Shown: positions 26,038 through 35,523, counted from the first letter of the stretch. The stretch: DNA of 64,000 nucleotides from CALSMU01 sp965230225 (GCA_965230225.1 CBDDKM010000008.1:248001-312000), one strand, 5' to 3'. Numbers and translations: made by a program. The notes: generated from the sequence alone by a model not told the origin.

Positions 26038-26814
26038 TTATTTGTTTACAATCATCCTTTTGGTTAGTACTGAGTTTCCACTACTCAATGAATAAAGATA
26101 GATTCCATTAGGAAACTCCTCGGTATTGATGTAGATATCGTTAACCCCTCTTTTAGCTCTAATGGTTCTCTTTTCAACCACGGCTCCTAATAGGTTTGTA
26201 ACTGTAAACTCAACTGTTCCCTGAGTTCCTTTAATGAATTGGATTTTAGCTTCATCCTTAACTGGGTTAGGGAAAGCATTTCTCAATTCAAAAGACTGAT
26301 CTTCGAAAGTAGTGATCCCTACTCCAACTCCAGTACTATCAGCAATTTCAAGTACGTAGTAATCTAAAGTATCGTCTTGCGTTATGATTCCTGCCAATCC
26401 TGCATCAGCAGTAGTGGTAAGGTAAATATCTAATGGGTACAACCCTATATCCCCTGAAGTAGGGTTCGAGGTACTGTATAAGTTCATACATCCTGATTGT
26501 CCTCCAGGGAAAACACAATCTGTTGGAGTACAAGAGTTATCAAACATAGCAGGTAATCCGTTTACAGAAGTTACTTCAATACTAACAATGGTAACAGTTA
26601 CAGGAAATCCTAGTCCAACATCCACTAACGTGTCTGTAGGAACAACCGCAGTGATGGTTTCATCATAGGCATGACCAACATAAGCAGTTGGTAAATTTGC
26701 TGCACTATCAGGGTAAATTCCTGCTGTAGTGTATTGAGGATCCGGTGTACATTGAGCAGACACAGTTCCTGCGAACAAAGCCATTATGGCAAGTGATAGT
26801 AGTTTTCTTCTCAT
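26038..26814 (-). CDS. Small T9SS type A secreted protein
   Basis: A 258-aa protein: signal peptide (MRRKLLSLAIMALFAGTVSAQ), a ~150-aa beta-rich, Thr/Pro-rich mature part beginning CTPDPQYTT with a few cysteines (CTPTDCVFPGGQSGC), and a C-terminal sorting domain of about 75 residues (NAFPNPVKDEAKIQF, VEFTVTNLLGAVV, NGIYLYSL, LTKRMIVNK). I see no enzyme motif. It starts 24 nt after the STAS gene stop and is probably co-transcribed with it. Confidence 0.88.
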   Translation of the reverse strand: MRRKLLSLAIMALFAGTVSAQCTPDPQYTTAGIYPDSAANLPTAYVGHAYDETITAVVPTDTLVDVGLGFPVTVTIVSIEVTSVNGLPAMFDNSCTPTDCVFPGGQSGCMNLYSTSNPTSGDIGLYPLDIYLTTTADAGLAGIITQDDTLDYYVLEIADSTGVGVGITTFEDQSFELRNAFPNPVKDEAKIQFIKGTQGTVEFTVTNLLGAVVEKRTIRAKRGVNDIYINTEEFPNGIYLYSLSSGNSVLTKRMIVNK

Positions 26815-26838
26815 AGTCGTTGTGGCAGTTAATGATTA

Positions 26839-27177
26839 TTAAGCGAAATGCTGTTTTGCTTCACTTAAAGAATCTGTAATGTTAAGAACGGTATGCAACT
26901 GAGAAATTTGAATTAGTTTTTCTACAGGACTTTGTAATCCGCAGATAACCAGAGAACCTTCTGATGCCTTAGCTAACCTGTTAGCTACTAACAAAGCGCT
27001 TAACCCAGAAGAATCACAATACCTTGCAGCAGATAAATCTATGATGAAATTCTTGATTCCATCTTTATCCAATAAAACCAATTGTGCTTTTAAATCGGGA
27101 GCAACGGTAGTATCCAATTTATCAACATTTACACTGATTGTCACGCAATTATCGTCTTTGTTTATCTCAAAACTCAT
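26839..27177 (-). CDS. STAS-domain anti-sigma factor antagonist-like protein
   Basis: A 112-aa single STAS domain. It has the phosphorylation loop ARYCDSSGLSALL with Asp55-Ser56-Ser57-Gly58; by analogy with SpoIIAA the second serine would be the phosphoacceptor. Such proteins bind an RsbW-like kinase or other partners to control sigma factors or cell-surface processes. No kinase or phosphatase is nearby, so the pathway is unknown. In flavobacteria STAS genes are, from memory, often found beside rnz. Confidence 0.9.
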   Translation of the reverse strand: MSFEINKDDNCVTISVNVDKLDTTVAPDLKAQLVLLDKDGIKNFIIDLSAARYCDSSGLSALLVANRLAKASEGSLVICGLQSPVEKLIQISQLHTVLNITDSLSEAKQHFA

Positions 27178-27206
27178 ATTCTTCAGTTGATTTATTCAAT
27201 TGTCCT

Positions 27207-27234
27207 CGAATATAGTTATAATGTCAACACTGAA
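27207..27234 (-). promoter_or_regulatory. Candidate promoter of the STAS gene
   Basis: Minus strand TTC (27232-27234), 17-nt spacer, TATATTCG (27207-27214). This is the same TTC-N17-TAnnTTCG arrangement as before the T9SS type B gene. It lies 29 nt before the ATG. Confidence 0.45.
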
Positions 27235-27373
27235 GACATTTCAATTGGTTTTTATTTTAACAATGGAAATTTGATTATAAACCTAATATCAAAACACACC
27301 AAACACACAGTAATAGCAAGGGTTTCGAAACACTTAACTTAACCAATGATACTCAGAAAAAAATCAAAAATTG

Positions 27374-28309
27374 TTAATCTCTGTTGATTTTTGACGCTAA
27401 TAGATAGATCACTGCCATACGAACAGCTACTCCATTTTCCACCTGATCAAGAATAATTGCCTGTTCAGAATCAGCAACTTCACTACTTATTTCCACTCCT
27501 CTATTGATTGGCCCCGGATGCATTACAACGATCTCTTTGTCTAATCTGTTAAGCATGTCCATGGTTAATCCATACTGAAGTGTGTACTCTCTAATGGAAG
27601 GGAAATACTTGATGTCCTGACGTTCCAATTGAATTCTAAGCATGTTCGCAACATCGCACCATTCGATGGCCTTTTGCAGATCGTGCTCTACTTTTACTCC
27701 CATCGAATTGATGTACTTAGGAATAAGAGTTGTTGGTCCACAAACCATCACTTCTGCTCCTTGTTTTTGAAGGGCGTAGATGTTGGAAATAGCTACTCTG
27801 GAGTGCTTAATATCTCCCACAATAACAACTTTCTTTCCTCCTACTTCTCCTAGTCTCTCGCGTATTGAATAGCTATCTAACAAAGCTTGTGTTGGGTGTT
27901 CGTGAGTACCATCTCCGGCGTTAATGATCTTGGCATCAATGTGTTTCGATAAAAACATGTGTGCTCCCGGATTAGGATGCCTCATAACCACCATATCCAC
28001 TTTCATGGAAAGGATGTTATTTACTGTATCTATTAAGGTTTCCCCTTTCTTTACACTAGAAGAAGCAGCTGAAAAATTAACCACATCTGCCGAAAGTCTT
28101 TTCTCTGCCAACTCGAACGAAAGTCGGGTTCTGGTAGAGTTTTCAAAGAACATATTAGCAATGGTGATATCTCTCAGTGTGGGGACTTTTTTAATCGGAC
28201 GATTAATTACTTGCTTGAAACTATCAGCGGTTTCGAAGATAATTTCGATGTCTTCTTTGGTAATTTGTTTAATTCCCAATAGATGGTCTACACTAAGATC
28301 TTTAATCAT
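27374..28309 (-). CDS. pyrB: Aspartate carbamoyltransferase catalytic subunit
   Basis: A 311-aa catalytic chain for carbamoyl-aspartate formation, the committed step in pyrimidine synthesis. It has the carbamoyl-phosphate loop FFENSTRTRLSFELA, MKVDMVVMRHP, the HEHPTQALLD motif, VVIVGDIKHSRVA and MHPGPINRG. It overlaps pyrR by 8 nt. No pyrI regulatory gene is present, so the enzyme is likely the unregulated or PyrR-controlled trimer type. The 196 nt after its stop hold a short palindrome (GTTTCGAAAC) and the STAS promoter. Confidence 0.96.
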   Translation of the reverse strand: MIKDLSVDHLLGIKQITKEDIEIIFETADSFKQVINRPIKKVPTLRDITIANMFFENSTRTRLSFELAEKRLSADVVNFSAASSSVKKGETLIDTVNNILSMKVDMVVMRHPNPGAHMFLSKHIDAKIINAGDGTHEHPTQALLDSYSIRERLGEVGGKKVVIVGDIKHSRVAISNIYALQKQGAEVMVCGPTTLIPKYINSMGVKVEHDLQKAIEWCDVANMLRIQLERQDIKYFPSIREYTLQYGLTMDMLNRLDKEIVVMHPGPINRGVEISSEVADSEQAIILDQVENGVAVRMAVIYLLASKINRD

Positions 28310-28850
28310 TTTCAGTCTGTGTATAAAGAATTACTTCATCAATATTTTCAGTCTCTTTCCAATTTACTGCTACACGTTCCGTAGCTATCGAATCAACTGA
28401 TTTTCCTACGTAATTGGCTTCAATTGGAATGTTTCTACTGAACCTTCTATCCACAAAAGCCATTAACTCTACTCTGGAAGGACGACCAAAGGCCATCAAT
28501 GCATCTAATCCTGCTCTTACAGTTCTACCCGTGTACAATACATCATCAACCAGAATAACTTGTTTTCCCTCTAACGAAAAATCAAGATTGGTAACACTAG
28601 GAATTAGCGGTCGATTTTTTCTTCTGAAATCATCGCGGTAAAATGTAATGTCTAGTGCTCCGGTAAGGATTTCCTCTCCGGTAATCTTTTCCAACTCCTT
28701 TTGCAGCCTATTTGCCAGGTAAATACCTCTTGGTTGCAAACCAATGATGGCTGAGTTAGAGAAGTCGTTATGATTTTCGATTAATTGAAAACAAAGCCTT
28801 TGAATGGTTAATTGAAATTGTTTGCTATTTACAATTACAGTTGGCTTCAT
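28302..28850 (-). CDS. pyrR: Bifunctional pyrimidine regulator/uracil phosphoribosyltransferase PyrR
   Basis: A 182-aa phosphoribosyltransferase with the PRPP loop VILVDDVLYTGRTVRAGLDAL and GLQPRGIYLANRL. It can convert uracil to UMP and, in other bacteria, binds pyr mRNA. Its own leader here is short: the -7 motif at 28868-28875 leaves only about 11 nt, too little for a classic anti-antiterminator in front of pyrR-pyrB. Regulation may be by another route, or the protein may serve only as an enzyme. Confidence 0.94.
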   Translation of the reverse strand: MKPTVIVNSKQFQLTIQRLCFQLIENHNDFSNSAIIGLQPRGIYLANRLQKELEKITGEEILTGALDITFYRDDFRRKNRPLIPSVTNLDFSLEGKQVILVDDVLYTGRTVRAGLDALMAFGRPSRVELMAFVDRRFSRNIPIEANYVGKSVDSIATERVAVNWKETENIDEVILYTQTEND

Positions 28851-28867
28851 TTACTTTTAGAATTACA

Positions 28868-28875
28868 CAAAAGTA
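28868..28875 (-). promoter_or_regulatory. -7 element of the pyrR-pyrB operon
   Basis: TACTTTTG on the minus strand, a perfect TAnnTTTG, 17 nt before the pyrR ATG. No clear TTG at -33. Confidence 0.58.
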
Positions 28876-28937
28876 ACAGTAAAACTGAATTTGGAATTAG
28901 GTTTAGAAAGTTTTTTTTGAACTATTTTTCAAATGCT

Positions 28938-31442
28938 TTAATAGCCCCATTTCTTTTCCCGTTTATCGTATTTGTTTACAGCTAGTTTCAATCCCGGGCG
29001 AATGTTGGCATAATTGGATTCCGCCAATACATAAAACAATCCTATTCTAAATCGGTCTCTACCCAGTTTAAAATTCCTTTCCACTCCAAAAAATACTTCT
29101 CCATACAGGTATTCGCTTTCGTGAATATATAGTGTACTGGCACCAGCCGATACATGTAGTCCAAGTTTTTTTACCATTGGAATGTAGTTTACAATGGCTC
29201 CATTAAAATGATGAGTATAATGAGCTTTAAAGTGCATATCCGTAGAGGTTAATGTGGTGTCCTGACTTTGCATGGATTCCATTAACGAGGCAAATAACCA
29301 CTGATCTCCCCTTGGGAAAATCATTTTTTCTACATGATTGATTTTATTGATGTTTAAAAACTTACCCCAGGTTAGTTTGTATGCGGAGGTTCCCATAGTT
29401 CCTGCTTTGAAGGTGTGCTCCACTTCCAAATCGGTATAGTCGAAATCAATAACGCTTCCAAGTAAATTGGGGATTCCCTTCTCGTAATACCAGGTAAAGG
29501 TGGGCCATTTACTCCCAAGTATGATTTTACGGTTAGGCTCTGTCATGTACTTCTGGAAAGGGGTAAAAGAAAGTTCTGCCTCTGCCAAAAAGGTACTATA
29601 AGCTTCGAATTCTCTAATCTCGTTCCCATCAAACCAATCCTCCGTAATGGTTCCAAACTCATAAGCATTTAAAGGATTATTCTGATTCCTTGACAACCAA
29701 ATATAGCCGCTAAATCCATTTACAATTTCCCTCATAAAGCCAGCTTCGATAGTGGTTTCTTCGATGTAATTATTTCTTTCGAACATGTTACTTAGTGCAT
29801 CGCTATAAGAGATATTAGTGATGTAGTGGTGACCTCCTAATAAGATTCTTCCGTCTTTCATGGGGTCAAACTGATGGGTAACGAACATACCTCCTTTTAC
29901 ATCATTGTTTCTAACTCCAAGGCTCAAATGCCCATAGACTAAAAAGAACTTTTCATTTTCCAGTTTCTTAAAATACTGTAGCCATTGCTGCACTCTAACT
30001 CCTCCTAAGGTGAAAAAATCCAGCATTCCAGGCAAAGGATTTAAGCTAATATCCCTTTTCTTTTCCCGGTTTCTAAACCCAATTCCATCCCATAATATAT
30101 CTCCAATGGTTAAGGCATTGTAAGCTCTATCCACCGAATCCAGGTACTCTTTAGTGTTCTGAGCTGCATGAATACTGTCTTTAATATATTGGTACCGCTG
30201 TTCCTCCAGAGATAGAGCTTCCGGTCTGATTTTCCCCCAATAGGAAGTATCCCTGTCGTACGCTTTTTGAGTCGTTACAGCTACTTCGTTTCTAAAGAAC
30301 TTCTTATCGTACTCAGGGTTAATTACATACTCCGAATAATCAACAATGGTACTCCCGGTAAATCGACTACTCCCCTCTTTAGAGAAGTAATCAAACTCCT
30401 GACGACTAAGCACCAGAACAGAATCATCGGTAAAAGCATATTCTTGTTTAATGCTAAACTCATCGTAAGTAACCATGGTATTGTTGTCCAGCTTTAAATC
30501 CAATTGATGAATACAAAAATCCTTATCCAAAATCCAGATGTAGCCTTTCCAACTGGCATTTCCCTTTTTTCTTGGCGTTACCTTGATCTTGTACACCATT
30601 CTTTCTCCAATAAAAGAGGTTTCTTCTAGCTTAAACTTGTAGGTTAAAACGGAGGTTCGATGAAGTGGAGAAACCAACGGTACGTCATTCAGGTTTTCCA
30701 GATTCATCAGATTGGTATAAAAATTAAAGTCTGCCTCGGTGGTGGTCTGGAAAAAAAGGTTTTCTACATCTCCATTTTTCTTTACCGCTTCTCGGATTTC
30801 CTTTACATTATTAGGGAACTGATAGTGGCGTTTCATCTGAACCTCCATCATATTCATTCCGTAGGCTATTTTATTAATCTTTTCCAGATTAGCCTGCTTC
30901 TCTGCCTCAAAAACATCTACCTCTTCTTTTCCTTCATTTTGCTTCTGAATTTTCTCTTCCTCTTTAAGGCGCTCTCTTCGCTTACGTTCTTTTTCGCTAA
31001 TTACCTCTTTAGCTTTAATATAAACCGTACTGGTAGAGGATAGAAATTGCTGCTCCCATTGATCTCTATGTTCTATGGCTTTCTTAATGATGTCGTAAGC
31101 AGGGTCACGTTTATTGGCGTTGACCACAATTTTATCCAATTCGGCTATATTGGGTTCTAACCAAACATTCTTTACCACTTCCTGATTATCACCCACAATT
31201 ATTTGAAGGGTTTTATCCTGATAACCTACAGCGGAAAATACAATTTCGTAATCGCCGGGTTGTTCGAACTGAAAGAAGTATTTCCCTTCATCATCGGCCG
31301 ATGTCCCGGTATTTAAGTATTTGATATAGACATTGGCATAAGGAATGGGCATGTTCTCCGAACTCTGCACAAACCCACTTAGGGTTTGTGCGAATGAGAA
31401 TTTTGCTGATATGATCAGCAAAAAAAGGGGGAATAGTCTCAT
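28938..31442 (-). CDS. DUF5686 outer-membrane protein with carboxypeptidase-like regulatory domain (copy 2)
   Basis: I choose the ATG at 31442, which begins the signal peptide MRLFPLFLLIISAKFSFAQ. The 834-aa product has a CarboxypepD_reg-like beta-sandwich (~20-100: LSGFVQSSENMPIPYANVYIK, ending VVKNVWLEP), then KRDPAYDIIKKAIEHRDQW, a highly charged helical stretch (EKERKRRERLKEEEKIQ), and a long DUF5686 region rich in membrane-barrel strands with a C-terminal RIGLFYVLAESNYANIRPGLKLAVNKY. It is a tandem paralogue of the next upstream gene. DUF5686 proteins are abundant in Bacteroidota and have no settled function. Confidence 0.9.
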   Translation of the reverse strand: MRLFPLFLLIISAKFSFAQTLSGFVQSSENMPIPYANVYIKYLNTGTSADDEGKYFFQFEQPGDYEIVFSAVGYQDKTLQIIVGDNQEVVKNVWLEPNIAELDKIVVNANKRDPAYDIIKKAIEHRDQWEQQFLSSTSTVYIKAKEVISEKERKRRERLKEEEKIQKQNEGKEEVDVFEAEKQANLEKINKIAYGMNMMEVQMKRHYQFPNNVKEIREAVKKNGDVENLFFQTTTEADFNFYTNLMNLENLNDVPLVSPLHRTSVLTYKFKLEETSFIGERMVYKIKVTPRKKGNASWKGYIWILDKDFCIHQLDLKLDNNTMVTYDEFSIKQEYAFTDDSVLVLSRQEFDYFSKEGSSRFTGSTIVDYSEYVINPEYDKKFFRNEVAVTTQKAYDRDTSYWGKIRPEALSLEEQRYQYIKDSIHAAQNTKEYLDSVDRAYNALTIGDILWDGIGFRNREKKRDISLNPLPGMLDFFTLGGVRVQQWLQYFKKLENEKFFLVYGHLSLGVRNNDVKGGMFVTHQFDPMKDGRILLGGHHYITNISYSDALSNMFERNNYIEETTIEAGFMREIVNGFSGYIWLSRNQNNPLNAYEFGTITEDWFDGNEIREFEAYSTFLAEAELSFTPFQKYMTEPNRKIILGSKWPTFTWYYEKGIPNLLGSVIDFDYTDLEVEHTFKAGTMGTSAYKLTWGKFLNINKINHVEKMIFPRGDQWLFASLMESMQSQDTTLTSTDMHFKAHYTHHFNGAIVNYIPMVKKLGLHVSAGASTLYIHESEYLYGEVFFGVERNFKLGRDRFRIGLFYVLAESNYANIRPGLKLAVNKYDKREKKWGY

Positions 31443-31589
31443 AAAGTTGCTTAGGTTATGTAATCTCTTTTTTACCAAAAGTGATGGTTGGTTTTAGGTT
31501 TTTTTGTGGTTATTAGTAGAACAAATTACCCCATCAAAAAGTTACACCCCCTTTATAAAAATAGATGACAAAAATAAAAATATACGGTC

Positions 31590-34133
31590 TTAGAACCCCC
31601 AACTCTGATCTCGCAGATTATAGCGATTAAAGGCAAACTTTATTCGTGGGGTAATGTTGGAGTAATTGGATTCTGCAGCTACAAAATAGAGACCTACTCT
31701 ATACCTTGCACGTTGGGCTTTAAAGCTCCTTTCTGCCCCCACAAATACTTCGCCGTATTTGTAATTACTTTCGGTAATGTATAAGGCACTTGCACCTGCA
31801 ACCAAATGGACTCCAAGCTTTTTAACTAAAGGAATGTAATTGATAATTGCTCCATTGAAATGATGAACATAATGAGCCTGAAAATACAAGTCTGTTGCCG
31901 TTAATGTGGTATCCTGAATTTGCATCGACTGCATTAAGCTGGCAAAGAAGTATCGATCTCCTCTTGGGAAAATTTTGTAATCAACATACCTTAAATCGGT
32001 AGTATCTATGAACTTACCTCCTTTTACATGGTACGAAGAAGTTCCCATTGTTCCCAGTTTAAACGTCTGTCTTATTGAGGCCGATAAGTATTGAAACTGA
32101 ATATCACTACCAAATAATCCATTTACTCCATTTTCGTAATGAACTCCTAAAGTAGGCCACTTACTACCCAGTATAATCTTTCGGTAAGGTTCGGTCATGT
32201 ACTTCTGGAAAGGAGTATACTCAATGTTTGCTGTAAAGATGAATGTTTGATATCTTTCAAAATCCAATGTTGGATTACCATCGAACCAGTCGGCGGTGAT
32301 GTTCCCAAATTGATATTTATTAATTGGTCTTCGATCTACAAAATGAAAATTAGTTTGGAGATATAAACCATTGATTAGCTCTCTACCATGGTAGGCAGTA
32401 ATTCTCCCCTCTTCGATCCAATTGGCACGCATAAAAATATTGGATAAAGCATCGTTTTCTACGATGGTATTGAACAATTCTCCTCCATAAACCCCTATGT
32501 ACCCCAGGTGCATCGGGTCATACCTGTGCCTCAACGATAGTGTTGCTTTAAAGTCTTTATTTCTGAGCCCTACATCGGTATCTACATTGGCCCATAGAAA
32601 CTTTTCGTTTTTCCACTTTTTAAAGAAAGAAGCCCCGGGGCCGAAACGCAACCCTCCAATTTCGAATGGGTCGAACATGCTCATCAAAGAAGATACATCC
32701 CAATACTTTTTCTTCTTTCTGTCCGAAAAGGCAAATCCATCCCAAAAAGCATCCATAAAAGTAATTCGGTTGAATACAGAGTCTACCGAATCCAGGTAAA
32801 TATCGCTATGAACGTGAGCATATAAGCTGTCTTTAATAAACTGGTAACGTTGTTCTTCTTTAGAAAGTGGCTTAGGTCTAATCTTATCCCAATAAGTAGA
32901 GTCTTTTTCGTAGGCTTCCTGTGTGGTAACGGCTACCTCATTTTTAAAGAAACGTTTTTCGAAGGTTGGATTAATGATATAATCCTCATAGGTTACATCT
33001 GTTTTCCCCGTAAATTCTCTCTTTCCGGACTTTGACTCGTACTGGAAGTTTTGTTGTGTTAATACCAATACAGAATCCTCGATAAACTTAAACTCTTGTT
33101 GAATGGTAAAATCATCGTAGATGTAGAGTCCTGCCTTGTGAAGATTTAAATCTACTTTGTAAACACAAAAATCTTTATCTAATATCCAGATGTATCCGTT
33201 CCAACTGGCATTTCCTTTTTTACGTGGAGTTACTTTAATCTTGTAAAGCATTCTGTCGTTTACAAACTCGGTTTCCTCCAGTTTGAATTTATAGGTCAGT
33301 ACAGAAGTAACGTGAAGTGGAGAAACCAATGGCAATTCATTTAGAGTAGCAATGTTCATGAGGTTATCATAAAAATTGAAATCTGCTTCATTGGTAGAGG
33401 TGTAGAATAATCCATAAGTGGATCCGTGCTTCTTTACCCCTTCTCTAATTTCTTTAATGTTGTTAGGAGCTTCATAATGTCTGGTTAGGTTTACCTCTTG
33501 CATGTTCATGCTTCCGGCAATCTTATAAATCTCCTGCTTTCTTTTTTGAGCTTCAGCGGCAAATACATCTTCTTCTTCTTTTCGCTCGTTTTGCTCCTGA
33601 ATTTTCTTCTGCTCTTCTTCTCTCTTTCGCCTCTTTTTTTCCTTTTCGCTAATTACTTCGCTTGCTTTGATGTATACAGAACAGGTGGAACTATTGAACT
33701 GACTTTTCCATTTGCTTTTATTTTTAATGGCATCCTGAATAATTCCGTAAGCAGGATCACGTCGTTTTGAGCTAACAATAACTTCGTTTAATTCTTCAGA
33801 ATCAGATTCCAGCCAGATGTTTTTTACCACCTCTTCTCTGTTTTCTATGATCACATCAATTTGACGGTCCTTATACCCTATTGCATTAATTACCAATTGA
33901 TAAACACCGGGGTCTCCAAATTGATGATAGTATTTTCCTTCTCCATCGGTTTCTGTTCCAGTACCCAGGTTTTTAAAATAGATTTTTACAAATGGTAGAG
34001 GATTGTTATCAGAATCGTACACAAAGCCTGTAACTGACTGAGCGGTAACAGTTAGGGAAATGAGCATAAAAAAGACCGATAAACAACTTATGTTCAACCA
34101 CTTATTTAAACTAGATCTATTTTCTAACTTCAT
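31590..34133 (-). CDS. DUF5686 outer-membrane protein with carboxypeptidase-like regulatory domain (copy 1)
   Basis: An 847-aa paralogue of the downstream gene, collinear over its whole length: TGFVYDSDNNPLPFVKIYFK domain, KRRDPAYGIIQDAIKNKSKW, charged helix (EKKRRKREEEQKKIQEQ), TPRKKGNASWNGYIWILDKDFC, AVTTQEAYEKDSTYWDKIRP and the C-terminal AAESNYSNITPRIKFAFNRY. Signal peptide is long (residues 1-31, ends TVTAQ) with a polar start. The intergenic 147 nt between the copies could carry a second promoter. Outer-membrane barrel location is inferred from strand pattern. Confidence 0.9.
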   Translation of the reverse strand: MKLENRSSLNKWLNISCLSVFFMLISLTVTAQSVTGFVYDSDNNPLPFVKIYFKNLGTGTETDGEGKYYHQFGDPGVYQLVINAIGYKDRQIDVIIENREEVVKNIWLESDSEELNEVIVSSKRRDPAYGIIQDAIKNKSKWKSQFNSSTCSVYIKASEVISEKEKKRRKREEEQKKIQEQNERKEEEDVFAAEAQKRKQEIYKIAGSMNMQEVNLTRHYEAPNNIKEIREGVKKHGSTYGLFYTSTNEADFNFYDNLMNIATLNELPLVSPLHVTSVLTYKFKLEETEFVNDRMLYKIKVTPRKKGNASWNGYIWILDKDFCVYKVDLNLHKAGLYIYDDFTIQQEFKFIEDSVLVLTQQNFQYESKSGKREFTGKTDVTYEDYIINPTFEKRFFKNEVAVTTQEAYEKDSTYWDKIRPKPLSKEEQRYQFIKDSLYAHVHSDIYLDSVDSVFNRITFMDAFWDGFAFSDRKKKKYWDVSSLMSMFDPFEIGGLRFGPGASFFKKWKNEKFLWANVDTDVGLRNKDFKATLSLRHRYDPMHLGYIGVYGGELFNTIVENDALSNIFMRANWIEEGRITAYHGRELINGLYLQTNFHFVDRRPINKYQFGNITADWFDGNPTLDFERYQTFIFTANIEYTPFQKYMTEPYRKIILGSKWPTLGVHYENGVNGLFGSDIQFQYLSASIRQTFKLGTMGTSSYHVKGGKFIDTTDLRYVDYKIFPRGDRYFFASLMQSMQIQDTTLTATDLYFQAHYVHHFNGAIINYIPLVKKLGVHLVAGASALYITESNYKYGEVFVGAERSFKAQRARYRVGLYFVAAESNYSNITPRIKFAFNRYNLRDQSWGF

Positions 34134-34332
34134 TTATGAGGCAATATTATTGGTTAGCGATGACAGTATTACACAATTTTTTACAAAAGGTTCAAGCAAT
34201 CATTAATTGGTAGAAATATGACAATCGTATAACACCAAAAGTTACAATTGGAACAACACTTTTTTCATTTCCCTTCGAATACCTTTTTGAAAAAAAGTTG
34301 TTAACATTTGAAAAAAAGGTAGTTATGTATAG

Positions 34333-34352
34333 AAAATGGCAATTGCCATTTT
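34333..34352. repeat. Perfect 20-bp palindrome upstream of the TPR gene
   Basis: AAAATGGCAATTGCCATTTT is identical to its reverse complement. As RNA it folds into an 8-bp stem with AATT loop and is followed by TATATTTT, so it could act as a leader attenuator. As DNA it is a typical dimer-operator shape. It lies 44 nt before the ATG at 34396. Confidence 0.55.
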
Positions 34353-34395
34353 TATATTTTCAACTTATAAAACGAATTGACCTAAACGATCGACT

Positions 34396-35523
34396 ATGAA
34401 AAAAATCACCCTTCTGTTATCAATTGTAATTACTATTAGTTCAATTGGGCAAAGTACTGCTAACCTTGTTAATGCAAAACTAAACCTGGACGGAGAAGAC
34501 TTTGTAAAAGCTAAAAAAGAAATCGATCTTGCTATGCAGGATGATAAAGTTGTTTTAAAAAGTAAATCCTGGTATTATAAAGGACAAATCTACACGGGGT
34601 ATGCAGGCTCTCAGGTAACCGACCAAAAGGAGCAAGGTAAACTACTAATAGAGGCACACCAATCCTACAAAAAATCTTTGGAGATTGATGATTATTACTC
34701 CAAGAGTATCATGCGAATTAAATCATTTGAAATTAACTCGTTGCTCAACAATGGAGTGGTAAAATTTAACGAGAAGAACTACGAAGAAGCATTAGTTTAT
34801 TTTGATCGTTGTAATGAAATTGCCAGAATTTATGGAGAACTGGATACGCTAGCTCTGTACAATGCTGGTTTATCGCACGAAAAACTAGGAAACAACGATA
34901 AAGCGATTGATACTTACCTAAAATGCGCCAAAATAGGGTACAAAAAATCTGAGATGTATTCTTTTGCCATTTATCTATACAAAACCATGGGAAAGACTGA
35001 GGAAGCGGATAAACTTTTGCAGGAAGGAAGAAAGGCATGCCCGGATGATATTAACTTGCTTTCTTTAGAGTTGAATGAATTTCTAAAAATTGGAAAATAT
35101 CAGGAAGCTGTGGATTTGTTAAACAGAGCTATTGAGTTGGACAATGACAATAAAGTACTTTACTTCTCAAGAGGAGCTTTATTGGAAAACCTAAGTCAAC
35201 CATCTGAAGTGGTGGTTAACGATTACAACAAAGCTATTGAACTGGACCCGGAATATTTTGACGCTTTATACAACCTTGGCGCTCACTATTTTAACATTGG
35301 TGTAGAGTACAATAACTCCGCCAGTAATGAATTGGACGACAACAAGTATAAAACCATGAAAGAACAGGCTGACGGTTACTTTAACAAAGCATTGGTTCCT
35401 CTGGAAAAGGCTAATGAAGTAAATCCCGGTGACCAAAATACGATGCAATCCTTATTGCAATTATATGCTCGTTTAGACATGATGGATAAATACAAAGCCA
35501 TGAACGAACAGTTAAAAAATTAA
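34396..35523 (+). CDS. Exported TPR-repeat protein
   Basis: A 375-aa protein with signal peptide (MKKITLLLSIVITISSIGQ). The rest is helical with several tetratricopeptide repeats: KSWYYKGQIYTGY, NEKNYEEALVYFDRCNEIA, YNAGLSHEKLGNNDKAIDTYLKCAK, KIGKYQEAVDLLNRAIELDNDNKVLYFSRGALLE and PEYFDALYNLGAHYFNIG. It probably acts as a periplasmic or outer-membrane-associated scaffold. Partners are not evident from neighbours. A perfect palindrome precedes it and may regulate it. Confidence 0.88.
   Translation: MKKITLLLSIVITISSIGQSTANLVNAKLNLDGEDFVKAKKEIDLAMQDDKVVLKSKSWYYKGQIYTGYAGSQVTDQKEQGKLLIEAHQSYKKSLEIDDYYSKSIMRIKSFEINSLLNNGVVKFNEKNYEEALVYFDRCNEIARIYGELDTLALYNAGLSHEKLGNNDKAIDTYLKCAKIGYKKSEMYSFAIYLYKTMGKTEEADKLLQEGRKACPDDINLLSLELNEFLKIGKYQEAVDLLNRAIELDNDNKVLYFSRGALLENLSQPSEVVVNDYNKAIELDPEYFDALYNLGAHYFNIGVEYNNSASNELDDNKYKTMKEQADGYFNKALVPLEKANEVNPGDQNTMQSLLQLYARLDMMDKYKAMNEQLKN

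Noticed and set aside
27322..27331. GTTTCGAAAC palindrome downstream of pyrB
   Set aside because: Ten bases in AT-rich DNA with no T-run; likely chance and not a convincing terminator or operator.
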